From Parcubacteria group bacterium M6-OD1-3 (GTDB taxonomy: Bacteria; Patescibacteriota; Minisyncoccia; Moranbacterales; UBA9337): a DNA stretch of 44,758 nt. Both the position numbers and the translations under genes were made by a program. Position 1 is the stretch's first letter, and every line of letters begins with the position of its first letter. The notes under the pieces are model-generated. The model searched no databases and had not been told where the DNA came from. It worked only from the letters and a program-made list of their open reading frames with translations. Below are positions 16,081 through 22,918 of the stretch, piece by piece. The stretch is taken from the NCBI GenBank assembly GCA_003056165.1, contig LSNR01000001.1, forward strand, positions 1 to 44,758. The letters are read 5' to 3'.

Positions 16081-17185
16081 AATTATTTTTTGCTTTCTCA
16101 TTGTAAAAATTAGACTCTTTTTCAAATTCTATTTGTTTATCCTTTTTCTCACGAGGAGAATAATAAAACATAGTTAAATTGGGAACGCCTTTCACGATAT
16201 TTAATTCATAAAAAGATTGAGGATAATATGGATTTTGTTTTGTTCCAGTTAAAGAATAATAGTGTGTGTATTGACCATGGTGATAAGCTCTCACCTCCAT
16301 ATGCCCATTAAAAAACCCATCAACACGATACTCATCCAGAAGCTGTCTAACCTCTCGAAAATTATTAATTGGTCTAACAATTTTGTTAGCATAAGGTGTT
16401 GTTTTTCCAGGAAATAAACCTTGATGCATAAAAACAAAAACTCGCTTTCTAGTATTAAGCTGTTTTTTAAGCCAATTTATTTCTGAAGGAGATAAATGTC
16501 CGGGAATAAATTTATTTTGGTGAGGAGAACGATGAAGATTTTGTTTATTATAATTAGCATCCAAAAAAATAAATCGGTAATTATCTTTGTCTATTGTATA
16601 ATATAGGGATTTTAATTTAAAAGTTTTTTCAAATTGTTCCGGAGTAACACTTCGCAAATCATGATTGCCGGCCAACCAATAAATTGGAGTATTTACATTA
16701 CTCATATATTGCTTAATCAAATCCAGTTGTTTTATTCCAAAATAATCGGGATTACGAGTTCCATCAATAATATCGCCTAAATGTACCATAAAATCCGGCT
16801 GAAAATTCTTCATTTCTTTTATAAACTTTAAAAATCCTGGTTGGCCAATCGCTATATGTTTACGATTTATTTGACTAAGCAAATTAATATGAGTATCGGT
16901 GATAATTCCAATTTTAACATTTTTTGATGGTATAATTTTTTTTCGCCAAGCAGGAATTGCATTATAAATAACTTGAGCTCTTAATGAGTTGTTATAAAAT
17001 TTTAAATTATTATTATAGGCCTCTTCCCTATAATAGAAAAAAATAATTAACCAAATAATTACCAAAACAGTCACTGCATAAAATACTAGTTGAGTAAATA
17101 GTTGATGCTTTTTATTAAAAAAATTTACCCACTTTAAAAGATTTTTTTTATCAACATAAAAGAATTTATGAAAAACTTTTTTCAT
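16079..17185 (-). CDS. Membrane-anchored calcineurin-like metallophosphoesterase
   Basis: This 368-residue protein has one N-terminal transmembrane helix (about residues 31-52, LFTQLVFYAVTVLVIIWLII) and a calcineurin-like phosphoesterase domain. Metal-site motifs in order: GIITDTHINL (D-x-H), HLGDIIDG (GD), AGNHDLR (GNHD), FMHQGLF (the late His) and FNGHMEVRA. The last should be GHxH, but the second His is Glu here. Since that His normally ligates a metal, activity may differ or be altered. The family is divergent and hydrolyses phosphomonoesters, diesters or nucleotides; the substrate is unknown. It lies 42 bp downstream of the C39-like peptidase gene, likely an operon. Confidence 0.82.
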   Translation of the reverse strand: MKKVFHKFFYVDKKNLLKWVNFFNKKHQLFTQLVFYAVTVLVIIWLIIFFYYREEAYNNNLKFYNNSLRAQVIYNAIPAWRKKIIPSKNVKIGIITDTHINLLSQINRKHIAIGQPGFLKFIKEMKNFQPDFMVHLGDIIDGTRNPDYFGIKQLDLIKQYMSNVNTPIYWLAGNHDLRSVTPEQFEKTFKLKSLYYTIDKDNYRFIFLDANYNKQNLHRSPHQNKFIPGHLSPSEINWLKKQLNTRKRVFVFMHQGLFPGKTTPYANKIVRPINNFREVRQLLDEYRVDGFFNGHMEVRAYHHGQYTHYYSLTGTKQNPYYPQSFYELNIVKGVPNLTMFYYSPREKKDKQIEFEKESNFYNEKAKNN

Positions 17186-17227
17186 ATTTTTTACCTATTA
17201 TTAATTAAATTTGCACTTTTTATTATA

Positions 17228-18100
17228 TTATTCCACAACAATCATCGCTTTTTGACCTTTTTCAATATCTTTTTTATTTCCCGGAAAGTCATGTATAGCA
17301 TTATACAAAATATCTAAATTATACTTATAATTTTCTCCACGCTTTGTTCCTGGATCATTAGTAATTATTATATCATCATTATTATATCCAACCAATACTA
17401 AGTTATGATAGAGCGGTCCGGGCGGTGTAAAATACGGATTTTTTAAAAGTCGTCCAGCAGTTGGCACAATAATTGGTTTTTCTTGAGCTAACCATTTTTT
17501 TAAATCATTTTTAGTAAAATTATAAACTACCTTTAAATTATCAAGTCCGTAAAATTCTTGAGCTAACTGAATAACATCTTCCATATTACTATCTTTATAA
17601 TCTCCGTAATTTCTTATTTGAAATTTAATCATTTTCTGGATTTCATTTTCCATTTGCTCTTTACTAATTTTAGTTTTGCCGTCCAAATAATATTTAAGCA
17701 TAACCAATGACGCCTCCTCACAAGCTTCTTCGTGATATTCATCCCAAACTCCCAATGGCGCTTGTGAAGCAAATGGAACTTTCAGTAAAAAATTTTTTAA
17801 CAATGCATTATTATTATCATCAAGATTTTCTTTTGCTTTAGTATGTACCTCTTCATCTTCCTTGTCATCATTTTCATCATCCTTATCATTTATCATTTCC
17901 ACCTCTCCAACATCAACAACAAAACCATCTTGTGTTTGCTCCACATTAACAGAATCTCCGCCTTCTGATTCTACTGTTATTTCCTCATCTGCAACTTCAC
18001 TGTTTTTTGATAAATAAAAATAACCACTAAAAAAAACAACTCCAAAAAGGAATAATCCGACTATTACTAAAACCACTTTCGAATTTTTGATTTTATTCAT
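17228..18100 (-). CDS. Membrane-anchored C39-like cysteine peptidase
   Basis: This 290-residue protein has an N-terminal transmembrane anchor (about residues 9-29, VVLVIVGLFLFGVVFFSGYF), a highly acidic linker of about 65 residues (DKDDENDDKEDEEV) and a C-terminal peptidase_C39_2 papain-like domain. The domain shows LKVPFASQAPLGVWDEYHEEACEEASLVM-type start, with catalytic Cys in EEACEEAS, a His in YHNLVLVGYN and Asp in ITNDPGT, matching the Cys-His-Asp arrangement. Members cleave leader peptides or act on exported targets. The domain lies outside the membrane. The target is unknown. It precedes the metallophosphoesterase gene on the same strand. Confidence 0.85.
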   Translation of the reverse strand: MNKIKNSKVVLVIVGLFLFGVVFFSGYFYLSKNSEVADEEITVESEGGDSVNVEQTQDGFVVDVGEVEMINDKDDENDDKEDEEVHTKAKENLDDNNNALLKNFLLKVPFASQAPLGVWDEYHEEACEEASLVMLKYYLDGKTKISKEQMENEIQKMIKFQIRNYGDYKDSNMEDVIQLAQEFYGLDNLKVVYNFTKNDLKKWLAQEKPIIVPTAGRLLKNPYFTPPGPLYHNLVLVGYNNDDIIITNDPGTKRGENYKYNLDILYNAIHDFPGNKKDIEKGQKAMIVVE

Positions 18101-18158
18101 ATGTAATTTATTTATGATTGTATTTAGCCGATTAACTAAAACCTGTATTTTTATGACT

Positions 18159-18401
18159 CTATTTTCTATTATCAGCTTCTATTTCTAACTCATTCAAAAA
18201 TTTTTTTACCTTTAGGATTGGTTTAATTTTCAAATATGTTTCTTGATCTTCTTGTTTATTTAATTCCGCCCTAGTTCTGTCTCCATAACCATCTGGAATA
18301 AAAATTTTATCCCAACCAAAGCCATTTTCTCCTGTCGGTTTTTTTGCAATTTTTCCAGACAAATTTCCTTCAAAATATTTTTTATTTCTTCCAATCCTCA
18401 A
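18159..18401 (-). pseudogene. C-terminal half of a Ham1/ITPase-type NTP pyrophosphatase
   Basis: This frame of 80 residues matches only the second half of the inosine-triphosphate/non-canonical purine NTP pyrophosphatase family: NLSGKIAKKPTGENGFGWD, then IFIPDGYGDRTRAELNKQE (usual pattern: GfGwDpiFiP.g...T.AEl...eK). The N-terminal half with the substrate-binding SxN..K motif is absent, and the late SHR motif is lost. The only start is a TTG (18399-18401) placed directly after an in-frame TAA, and it overlaps the abrB-like gene by 20 bp. It looks like a broken gene whose 5' half was replaced by the regulator gene. A functional domain fragment is less likely. Confidence 0.65.
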
Positions 18402-18540
18402 TTAAAATTCCTTTTCCTCGCTTTTTAACAATTACTTTTTGTTTTTCCTTGAATTTCAATTCCTTAATCAATTCTCTAGGAATGCTTATATAATACGTCC
18501 CTCGACTACTTCTAATTATTTTTCTAATTTCTTTTATCAT
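18382..18540 (-). CDS. AbrB/SpoVT-type swapped-hairpin DNA-binding protein (52 aa)
   Basis: This small protein has the AbrB/MazE-like swapped-hairpin pattern: RKIIRSSRGTYYISIPRELI, then KELKFKEKQKVIVKKRGKGI and ILIEDWKK. It is similar to archaeal and bacterial phosphate/antitoxin-type AbrB regulators (SRGTYYISIPkel.kel). The start at 18540 (MIKEIRK) is preferred; a longer frame to 18564 would run into the palindrome. The 33-bp palindrome at 18553-18585 lies just upstream and shares 18 nt with a site upstream of the next gene (19095). It is likely an autoregulated repressor that also controls that neighbour, or an orphan antitoxin. No toxin is adjacent. Confidence 0.72.
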   Translation of the reverse strand: MIKEIRKIIRSSRGTYYISIPRELIKELKFKEKQKVIVKKRGKGILIEDWKK

Positions 18541-18552
18541 AATAATTTTACT

Positions 18553-18585
18553 AGTATCATACAAGTATAATACTTGTATGATACT
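18553..18585. promoter_or_regulatory. 33-bp palindromic operator upstream of the abrB-like gene
   Basis: Two perfectly complementary 16-nt arms (18553-18568 and 18570-18585) surround one A. It lies 12 bp before the start codon at 18540, so a bound protein would block expression. 18 nt at 18551-18568 recur, inverted, at 19127-19144. Confidence 0.75.
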
Positions 18586-18678
18586 TATTTTATTTTAGTA
18601 TAACATACGAGTACACAAGCCTTTCCCCTGTTTTTTTCATATGGAACTTTCTTTAAAAAATTGTTATGTTGCATAAAA

Positions 18679-19095
18679 TTATTTTATCTTATTTAAATTT
18701 TGATTGATTATAATTGGTTGCATAGCAATAATTTCATCAGTATAAGGCATATCCGGAATATCGTTATACAAATAAATTTTCTTATCCAAAACATGTGCAA
18801 ATGCCATTTCCAAAAAAGAATTTCCACCAATATAACCATCAATACTATTTTTCTCGATATTCAAAATAAAAACCGCATCCGCATTTTTAATTTTGTAAAA
18901 ATAATCCTTAATTAAATCATCTTTAATTTTATTTTCTATAGATTCACTGCTACTTAATTCCATTTTTAGCACTTCACTAGCGTATTTATCAGCATTATGA
19001 GGAGTAATCACTTCATGTCCACCTCTTTCCAATTCTTTCGCAACCTCCATCATATCTTTTGAAAACAACATACTCCCACAAATAACAATTTTCAT
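18679..19095 (-). CDS. Nucleoside 2-deoxyribosyltransferase-like protein
   Basis: This 138-residue Rossmann-like protein begins KIVICGSMLFSKDMMEVA and has KNADAVFILNIEK in the middle. The motif GGNSFLEMAFAHVLDKKIYL contains the Glu (about residue 98) that is the nucleophile in 2-deoxyribosyltransferases; IPDMPYTDEI follows. The family (PF05014-like, including short archaeal/CPR members) cleaves or exchanges the base on nucleosides or nucleotides. The substrate here is unknown. An operator-like palindrome (19123-19140) lies 28 bp upstream and is shared with the abrB-like gene, so the two are probably co-regulated. It could act in salvage or nucleotide clean-up with the NUDIX gene next door. 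Confidence 0.75.
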   Translation of the reverse strand: MKIVICGSMLFSKDMMEVAKELERGGHEVITPHNADKYASEVLKMELSSSESIENKIKDDLIKDYFYKIKNADAVFILNIEKNSIDGYIGGNSFLEMAFAHVLDKKIYLYNDIPDMPYTDEIIAMQPIIINQNLNKIK

Positions 19096-19122
19096 ATTTT
19101 TATTATATTAGTAGTATACCTA

Positions 19123-19140
19123 TATCATACTTGTATGATA
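19123..19140. promoter_or_regulatory. 18-bp palindromic operator upstream of the deoxyribosyltransferase-like gene
   Basis: TATCATAC and GTATGATA pair around TT. The wider 19127-19144 stretch is an exact inverted copy of 18551-18568 at the abrB-like gene. Its position 28-45 bp upstream of ATG 19095 suits a repressor site. Confidence 0.7.
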
Positions 19141-19208
19141 CTAGCTCAACTTATTTTTTAAAAACTACTTTTAATTTTTTCGATTATCAAATTCTCCATA
19201 ATTATTTT

Positions 19209-19658
19209 TTAAAACTCAATCCATTTTCCGTCTAAATAATTTTTTATCGGTTCTTCTGTAGTTTGTGTGATTTTTTTCGGTAGCTTATTCATTGAAAACC
19301 AATCTACTTTATCACATTTGTGTGGTTCCATAATTTTTGGTTTTCCAGAAATTATTTTCGCCACAAAATTTAAAGCTACCCAATGCTGTTCTTTATCTTT
19401 TGTAAAATGATTTGTATGTGGTAAATAGCCGATAATTTCCACTTTAATATCTAATTCTTCTTTCATTTCTCTAATCATTGCTTTTTCTGCGGTTTCTCCA
19501 AAATCAACTCCTCCGCCCGGTTTACTCCACCAACCAGCCTCATTTCTGACCTCCCCCGCTCGTTTCATCAACAAAACCTCGTCTTTATCGTTCAAAATCA
19601 AACAACCGCCACCAACGCCAACATAATCCTTTCCTTTGATTAAGTTTTTATTATTCAT
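19209..19658 (-). CDS. NUDIX hydrolase
   Basis: This ADP-ribose/NTP pyrophosphatase-type protein is about 149 residues from the chosen start. The Nudix box is complete: GGGVDFGETAEKAMIREMKE followed by ELDI, matching G-x5-E-x7-REUxEExGU. Upstream strands GVGGGCLILNDKDEVLLMKR are typical. The start at 19658 (MNNKNLIKG) is preferred because it lies in the AAAAATATG context seen in neighbours; a frame to 19694 would add 12 residues. HTNHFTKDKEQHWVALNF resembles NUDIX enzymes acting on nucleotides (MutT-like). The substrate is unknown. It sits between the deoxyribosyltransferase-like gene and a hydrolase. Confidence 0.88.
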   Translation of the reverse strand: MNNKNLIKGKDYVGVGGGCLILNDKDEVLLMKRAGEVRNEAGWWSKPGGGVDFGETAEKAMIREMKEELDIKVEIIGYLPHTNHFTKDKEQHWVALNFVAKIISGKPKIMEPHKCDKVDWFSMNKLPKKITQTTEEPIKNYLDGKWIEF

Positions 19659-19713
19659 ATTTTTGTAAAATTTACAGGTGTCCAACTCCTGCAACTTTTA
19701 TTTTTATTACTTG

Positions 19714-20346
19714 TTATTTTTTATTCTGTGCTATATTTTTTATAATCTCCGGAAATTTTTCTACCGAAAAATGTCCATTATCTTCAAAAATTATTTTCTT
19801 GGCATTTGGTAAATATTGAGTAAATTTTTCTAAATCAGAAAAAGGCACACAATCATCATCTTTAGAATGATAAAGAAAAATATTTTCTGTTTGCTTTTCA
19901 ATATTAAACAACTTATTGGTATCCAAAATAAAATCGCCCAAATTATCTTTATCATCTCTGTCTTTAGCATCAAACGGTGCTGCGGCTAAATGTATCTGAG
20001 AAATTTTTACCGGAAATTTATTCTCACTCAAATATTTTGCCCAAAATATCCCACCTAAAGAATGCCCCACTAAAATAATATCATCTTGCAAAATTGAGAA
20101 ATATTTTTCCAGCCAAATTTTCCACTCTGCATATTTGGCATTTCTCGGCAAAGGCATTTGTGGTTGAATAACTTCAAAATTATCTCCCAAATCTTCTTGC
20201 AAATGCTTTTTCCAGCCTTTCTCTTTTTCTTTTAACTTCTTAAAATCCAACTGATAATTTTTAAGATACTCCAAATACTCTTTATAAGTCGGAAAAACTT
20301 CTCCACCATGGATTACCAATACTTGTTGCTTATTTTGTTTATTCAT
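19714..20346 (-). CDS. RBBP9/YdeN-type alpha/beta hydrolase
   Basis: This 210-residue serine hydrolase has VLVIHGGEVFPTYKEYLEYL at the N-terminus, a PQMPLPRNAKYAEWKIWLEK segment typical of RBBP9/YdeN proteins, nucleophile elbow LVGHSLGGIFWAKYL (Ser about residue 95), acid in SKDDDCVPFSD and His in FEDNGHFSVEKFP. All triad residues are present. The family hydrolyses small esters or peptides; no substrate can be inferred. The start lies in the A-rich AAAAATATG context with no SD. Confidence 0.85.
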   Translation of the reverse strand: MNKQNKQQVLVIHGGEVFPTYKEYLEYLKNYQLDFKKLKEKEKGWKKHLQEDLGDNFEVIQPQMPLPRNAKYAEWKIWLEKYFSILQDDIILVGHSLGGIFWAKYLSENKFPVKISQIHLAAAPFDAKDRDDKDNLGDFILDTNKLFNIEKQTENIFLYHSKDDDCVPFSDLEKFTQYLPNAKKIIFEDNGHFSVEKFPEIIKNIAQNKK

Positions 20347-20387
20347 ATTTTTTTAAAAAATTACTATTTTATTATTTTCCAAAATTT

Positions 20388-21143
20388 TTATTTAAAGTCT
20401 CCCACTAAAAATCTTTTTCGTTTTTTTTCTGCCATTCGCTCAATTGCATAGCGTAAAGTTGTGCGAGGAAGTTTGTTGTAATTTTTTATTAAAAATTCTT
20501 CCACTTTCTTTTGGGAAACTTTTCTATTTTTACTTTCTTTTTCTCCCAATTTCCACGCTTCGCGCAACATCCAACCGACCGCCTTGTGCATCAAATCTTC
20601 TTTATCATTTAAAAGTTTTTTGGATAATCGCAGAGTTTCCACTATTTTTCCGTTGCGAATAAATGCAAAAGTAGCAATAATAGCAATTCGCCTATCCCAT
20701 AAAATTTTTGACTGAACTAATTTATCCAATATTTTTTTATCTTGCAAACCGTGCAAAATCGCTTGCCCTAAAATATAATGCGCCGATAAATCTACTAAAT
20801 CCCAATTATTAACTCTATTTTTATGTCGCCAATAAAAATTAACAATTCTTTTTTGCAAAATTCTATCTTTATTTTTTACAACTTGTTTATTTTGTTCAAC
20901 TAAAATAATCAACGCCAATAATCTTTCTTCGTGAATTTTTGAATTTAGCAAATACCGCAAAACGGCAAAATCAACTTCCAAAAAATTTTTCGCTACTTTA
21001 CGAGTATCCGGTACGCTTACTCCAATAAATTCATCATTTTCCCCATATTCTCCTTTGCCAGTTTTAAAAAAACGCTCATTGCTTTCTCTTCGTTTCACAC
21101 TCGCATACCTTCGCAATTCTTTTTTTAATTTATCCACTATCAT
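20388..21143 (-). CDS. DNA alkylation repair protein, AlkD-like HEAT-repeat glycosylase
   Basis: This 251-residue, largely helical, Lys/Arg-rich protein belongs to the AlkD/AlkC family. Matching features: YFGENDEFIGVSVPDTRKVAK-like GENDEFIGVSVPDTRKVAK near the N-terminus, HEERLLALIILVEQ, NNWDLVDLSAHYILG, WDRRIAIIATFAFIRNGK and KAVGWMLREAWKLGEKE (usually K..GW.LR..gk.d...v..f), then PRTTLRYAIERM. These enzymes excise alkylated purines. The WDLVD and GWMLRE catalytic-face residues are kept. It is a stand-alone gene in a minus-strand run. Confidence 0.88.
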   Translation of the reverse strand: MIVDKLKKELRRYASVKRRESNERFFKTGKGEYGENDEFIGVSVPDTRKVAKNFLEVDFAVLRYLLNSKIHEERLLALIILVEQNKQVVKNKDRILQKRIVNFYWRHKNRVNNWDLVDLSAHYILGQAILHGLQDKKILDKLVQSKILWDRRIAIIATFAFIRNGKIVETLRLSKKLLNDKEDLMHKAVGWMLREAWKLGEKESKNRKVSQKKVEEFLIKNYNKLPRTTLRYAIERMAEKKRKRFLVGDFK

Positions 21144-21312
21144 AAAATCATTTTCATAATTAAACTATATTCCGTAAACACTTATTCTTTAAATACTAAA
21201 AAAATTAATTTATGAATAATCTAAAAATCATTATTGTCAGCTTTTCTGAACTGAATTTTTATAAACATTTCTCGTTACACAATTTCATTCTACCACCTTT
21301 TGAGAAATAAAA

Positions 21313-21345
21313 AAGGGGATTTTAGGCGGTTGCCCAAAATCCCTT
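21313..21345 (-). terminator. Strong rho-independent terminator of the small-ORF cassette
   Basis: A G/C-rich stem (AAGGGATTTT with AAAATCCCCTT, plus GGGC/GCC near a short loop) is followed on the minus strand by CTTTTTTATT. It sits 12 bp after the stop at 21358. It is the clearest terminator in the window. Confidence 0.9.
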
Positions 21346-21357
21346 CAACACACTTTC

Positions 21358-21573
21358 TCAGCATTTCAATGCCTGCTCTACTTGAGCAAAAATGCTCGAA
21401 ATTTCCTGATCGCATTCTAAGACAGTATTGCCAGCAAAACTTGCCCGACATCCCATTTGTTGCCAAGATTTCCGGCAAACATTACATTCACGCAATGTAG
21501 TTAAATCCTCTCCCTCTGTACAAGCTACACTGTCACCCGTACTTGCACATAAAAATAAGTTGATTATCATCAT
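21358..21573 (-). CDS. Small Cys-rich protein (71 aa)
   Basis: This is the third gene of a three-gene cassette. The start at 21573 (MMIINLFLCAST) is chosen because AAAGGGAG lies 4-11 bp upstream; a longer frame to 21642 would run through the preceding gene. The protein has a short hydrophobic start and then seven Cys, including ECNVCRKSW, GCRASF, LECDQ and a C-terminal LKC. The Cys spacing suggests metal binding or disulfides, but no family is recognised. Codons are visibly more G/C-rich than in neighbours. Stop, terminator and SD-led start make it a real gene despite its size. Confidence 0.65.
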   Translation of the reverse strand: MMIINLFLCASTGDSVACTEGEDLTTLRECNVCRKSWQQMGCRASFAGNTVLECDQEISSIFAQVEQALKC

Positions 21574-21586
21574 TGTCTCCCTTTCA

Positions 21587-21715
21587 TTATTTTGATCTTT
21601 TTTTCCTCCAATTAAATTCCTTTGCATAATCTCTGTTCCCAAGATTGGTCGTAGGAATAAAATTTGCCAATTTTCTGCGAATAAATCGCATAAAGAAAAT
21701 AATATACTTCATCAT
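21587..21715 (-). CDS. Small basic protein (42 aa)
   Basis: This frame starts MMKYIIFFMRFIRRK and ends FNWRKKRSK. It has a short hydrophobic N-terminus and then a strongly basic C-terminus. A strong SD, GGAGGGG, is 3-4 bp before the ATG at 21713-21715. The start overlaps the stop of the upstream 111-aa gene (ATGA-type overlap), and the stop lies 13 bp before the next gene's start, so translation is coupled through the cassette. No family is recognised. Confidence 0.6.
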   Translation of the reverse strand: MMKYIIFFMRFIRRKLANFIPTTNLGNRDYAKEFNWRKKRSK

Positions 21716-22047
21716 TTCCCCTCCAAATATTTAATGATTTTCATTGTTAACAGAAATGATTTTTCAAAACGAGAAACATCATTATCTAAAGAGCACAATT
21801 TGTCTGATGCATTATGCCCCTTTCTTACAACACTTCGCAATATTTCAGTTTTCAAGCCCACATAATATTGCACTCGGTATTGCAAGATGCAAAAATAAAT
21901 CCATCCTCCTATCAAAATCAAACCAATTAAAACTATTATCTCGATACATGGCTTGAATTGAAGCGTAGCCAATGCAAGTAAGAGGTTTAATGCTGTGTAG
22001 CCCGCAATTATCTGTAATAGCCTAAAATTAACTTTGCTTTCTTTCAT
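21712..22047 (-). CDS. Small two-helix membrane protein (111 aa), first gene of the cassette
   Basis: This frame has two long hydrophobic helices (LLQIIAGYTALNLLLALATL and CIEIIVLIGLILIGGWIYFC) followed by a hydrophilic, mostly helical cytoplasmic-type tail (YYVGLKTEILRSVVRKGHN and ending KIIKYLEGK). A perfect SD, AGGAGG, lies 5 bp before the ATG at 22047. The stop TGA overlaps the next start. The family is not recognised. The membrane-helix plus tail layout and company of tiny basic and Cys-rich genes recall secreted-peptide or phage-like cassettes, but that is only a guess. Confidence 0.7.
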   Translation of the reverse strand: MKESKVNFRLLQIIAGYTALNLLLALATLQFKPCIEIIVLIGLILIGGWIYFCILQYRVQYYVGLKTEILRSVVRKGHNASDKLCSLDNDVSRFEKSFLLTMKIIKYLEGK

Positions 22048-22144
22048 CTTTTCCTCCTTTTATAATATTGTCAAAAAAACTTCTTGAACTTCCCAAACTT
22101 CAAACTAACATCTTAACCAACCCCTGTCAATTACTCATCAAACT

Positions 22145-22165
22145 TTGCGAGGACAGTCCTCGCAA
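22145..22165. repeat. REP-like palindrome R1, 3' side of the RAYT gene
   Basis: A 21-bp perfect palindrome: TTGCGAGGAC, a central A, GTCCTCGCAA. It ends one base before the RAYT stop codon at 22167. Confidence 0.85.
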
Positions 22166-22166
22166 T

Positions 22167-22862
22167 CTATTCCCAATCCTCTTTTCTAAATTCGTTTCTT
22201 TGTTCTTTTATTTCCATCACCCTATTTTTTGCTCGATTATAATAATTACTATCAATGTCAATCATATTTTTGCCCTTACAAATATTCATCGATCTGCTAC
22301 TTTGAGAGGACAGTCCTCGCAAAGTAGATTTAAAATTGTTGATATATTCGATTATACTTGAACGAATTATTTTATTTTTATTTATATCTAGGTTATGAAT
22401 CAAAAAATTTAAATTTACATACATAGATAAATTATCTAAATCAACCTGACTATCAACAATGCGTGACTTAAAAACTCCTTGAAATAAAGAACCAGAATAT
22501 TTGTGTCGCTCATTGAAATACATTACATATCCAGTTAAAAGTTTTTTCATAAAAATAGATATTCCATCATTATGCACTTGTTTTAAAATTAGATGGAAAT
22601 GATTGGGATTAAGACAATAAGCTATTATTTCAACCAAACAATTCCCATTTACTTCAACTTCTATTTTATTTCTAATTGCATTATTACTATTGTTTTTAAA
22701 TTGTTTAAAAAAATGAACTGGCTCTGTTGTATTAAATTCTTTTAATCCCATCAAAAAACGCCACGAGTCCAGCGTGTCTTCGAAAATAACCCTTTTATTA
22801 TTACCTCTATTATAGATATGATATATTTCACCATTTACAAGAGGCTCTCTTCTTTTAGACAT
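22167..22862 (-). CDS. REP-associated tyrosine transposase (RAYT, Y1 family)
   Basis: This single-strand DNA transposase-like protein of about 231 residues is related to IS200/IS605 TnpA. Motifs: VNGEIYHIYNRGNNKRVIF (YHIYnRGnn), the HUH pair in NPNHFHLILKQ and TGYVMYFNERHKYSGSLFQ with the catalytic Tyr, then GVFKSRIV and a short HNL segment. The start at 22862 (MSKRREPLVNG) is chosen because the longer frame to 22913 begins inside a REP palindrome. One REP palindrome (22297-22327) lies inside the gene near its 3' end and encodes RGLSSQSS. RAYTs are domesticated enzymes that spread or maintain REP sequences. The gene is flanked by REPs R1 and R3. Confidence 0.88.
   Translation of the reverse strand: MSKRREPLVNGEIYHIYNRGNNKRVIFEDTLDSWRFLMGLKEFNTTEPVHFFKQFKNNSNNAIRNKIEVEVNGNCLVEIIAYCLNPNHFHLILKQVHNDGISIFMKKLLTGYVMYFNERHKYSGSLFQGVFKSRIVDSQVDLDNLSMYVNLNFLIHNLDINKNKIIRSSIIEYINNFKSTLRGLSSQSSRSMNICKGKNMIDIDSNYYNRAKNRVMEIKEQRNEFRKEDWE
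22297..22327. repeat. REP-like palindrome R2 inside the RAYT coding sequence
   Basis: 31 bp with 15-nt arms (CTACTTTG... / ...CAAAGTAG), a central A and one mismatch. The GAGGAC-A-GTCCTC core equals R1 and R3. It is translated in frame as part of the RAYT C-terminus. Confidence 0.85.
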
Positions 22863-22887
22863 AATATACTTGTTATTACGTATTATC

Positions 22888-22918
22888 AAACTTTGCGAGG
22901 ACAGTCCTCGCAAAGTTT
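22888..22918. repeat. REP-like palindrome R3, between rmuC and the RAYT gene
   Basis: A perfect 31-bp palindrome: AAACTTTGCGAGGAC, a central A and the complement. Its last base is part of the rmuC stop codon (22918-22920). It lies 26 bp upstream of the RAYT start. Confidence 0.9.

Noticed and set aside
22167-22913. RAYT start at 22913
   Set aside because: The added 17 residues come from a REP palindrome and precede the family's normal start.
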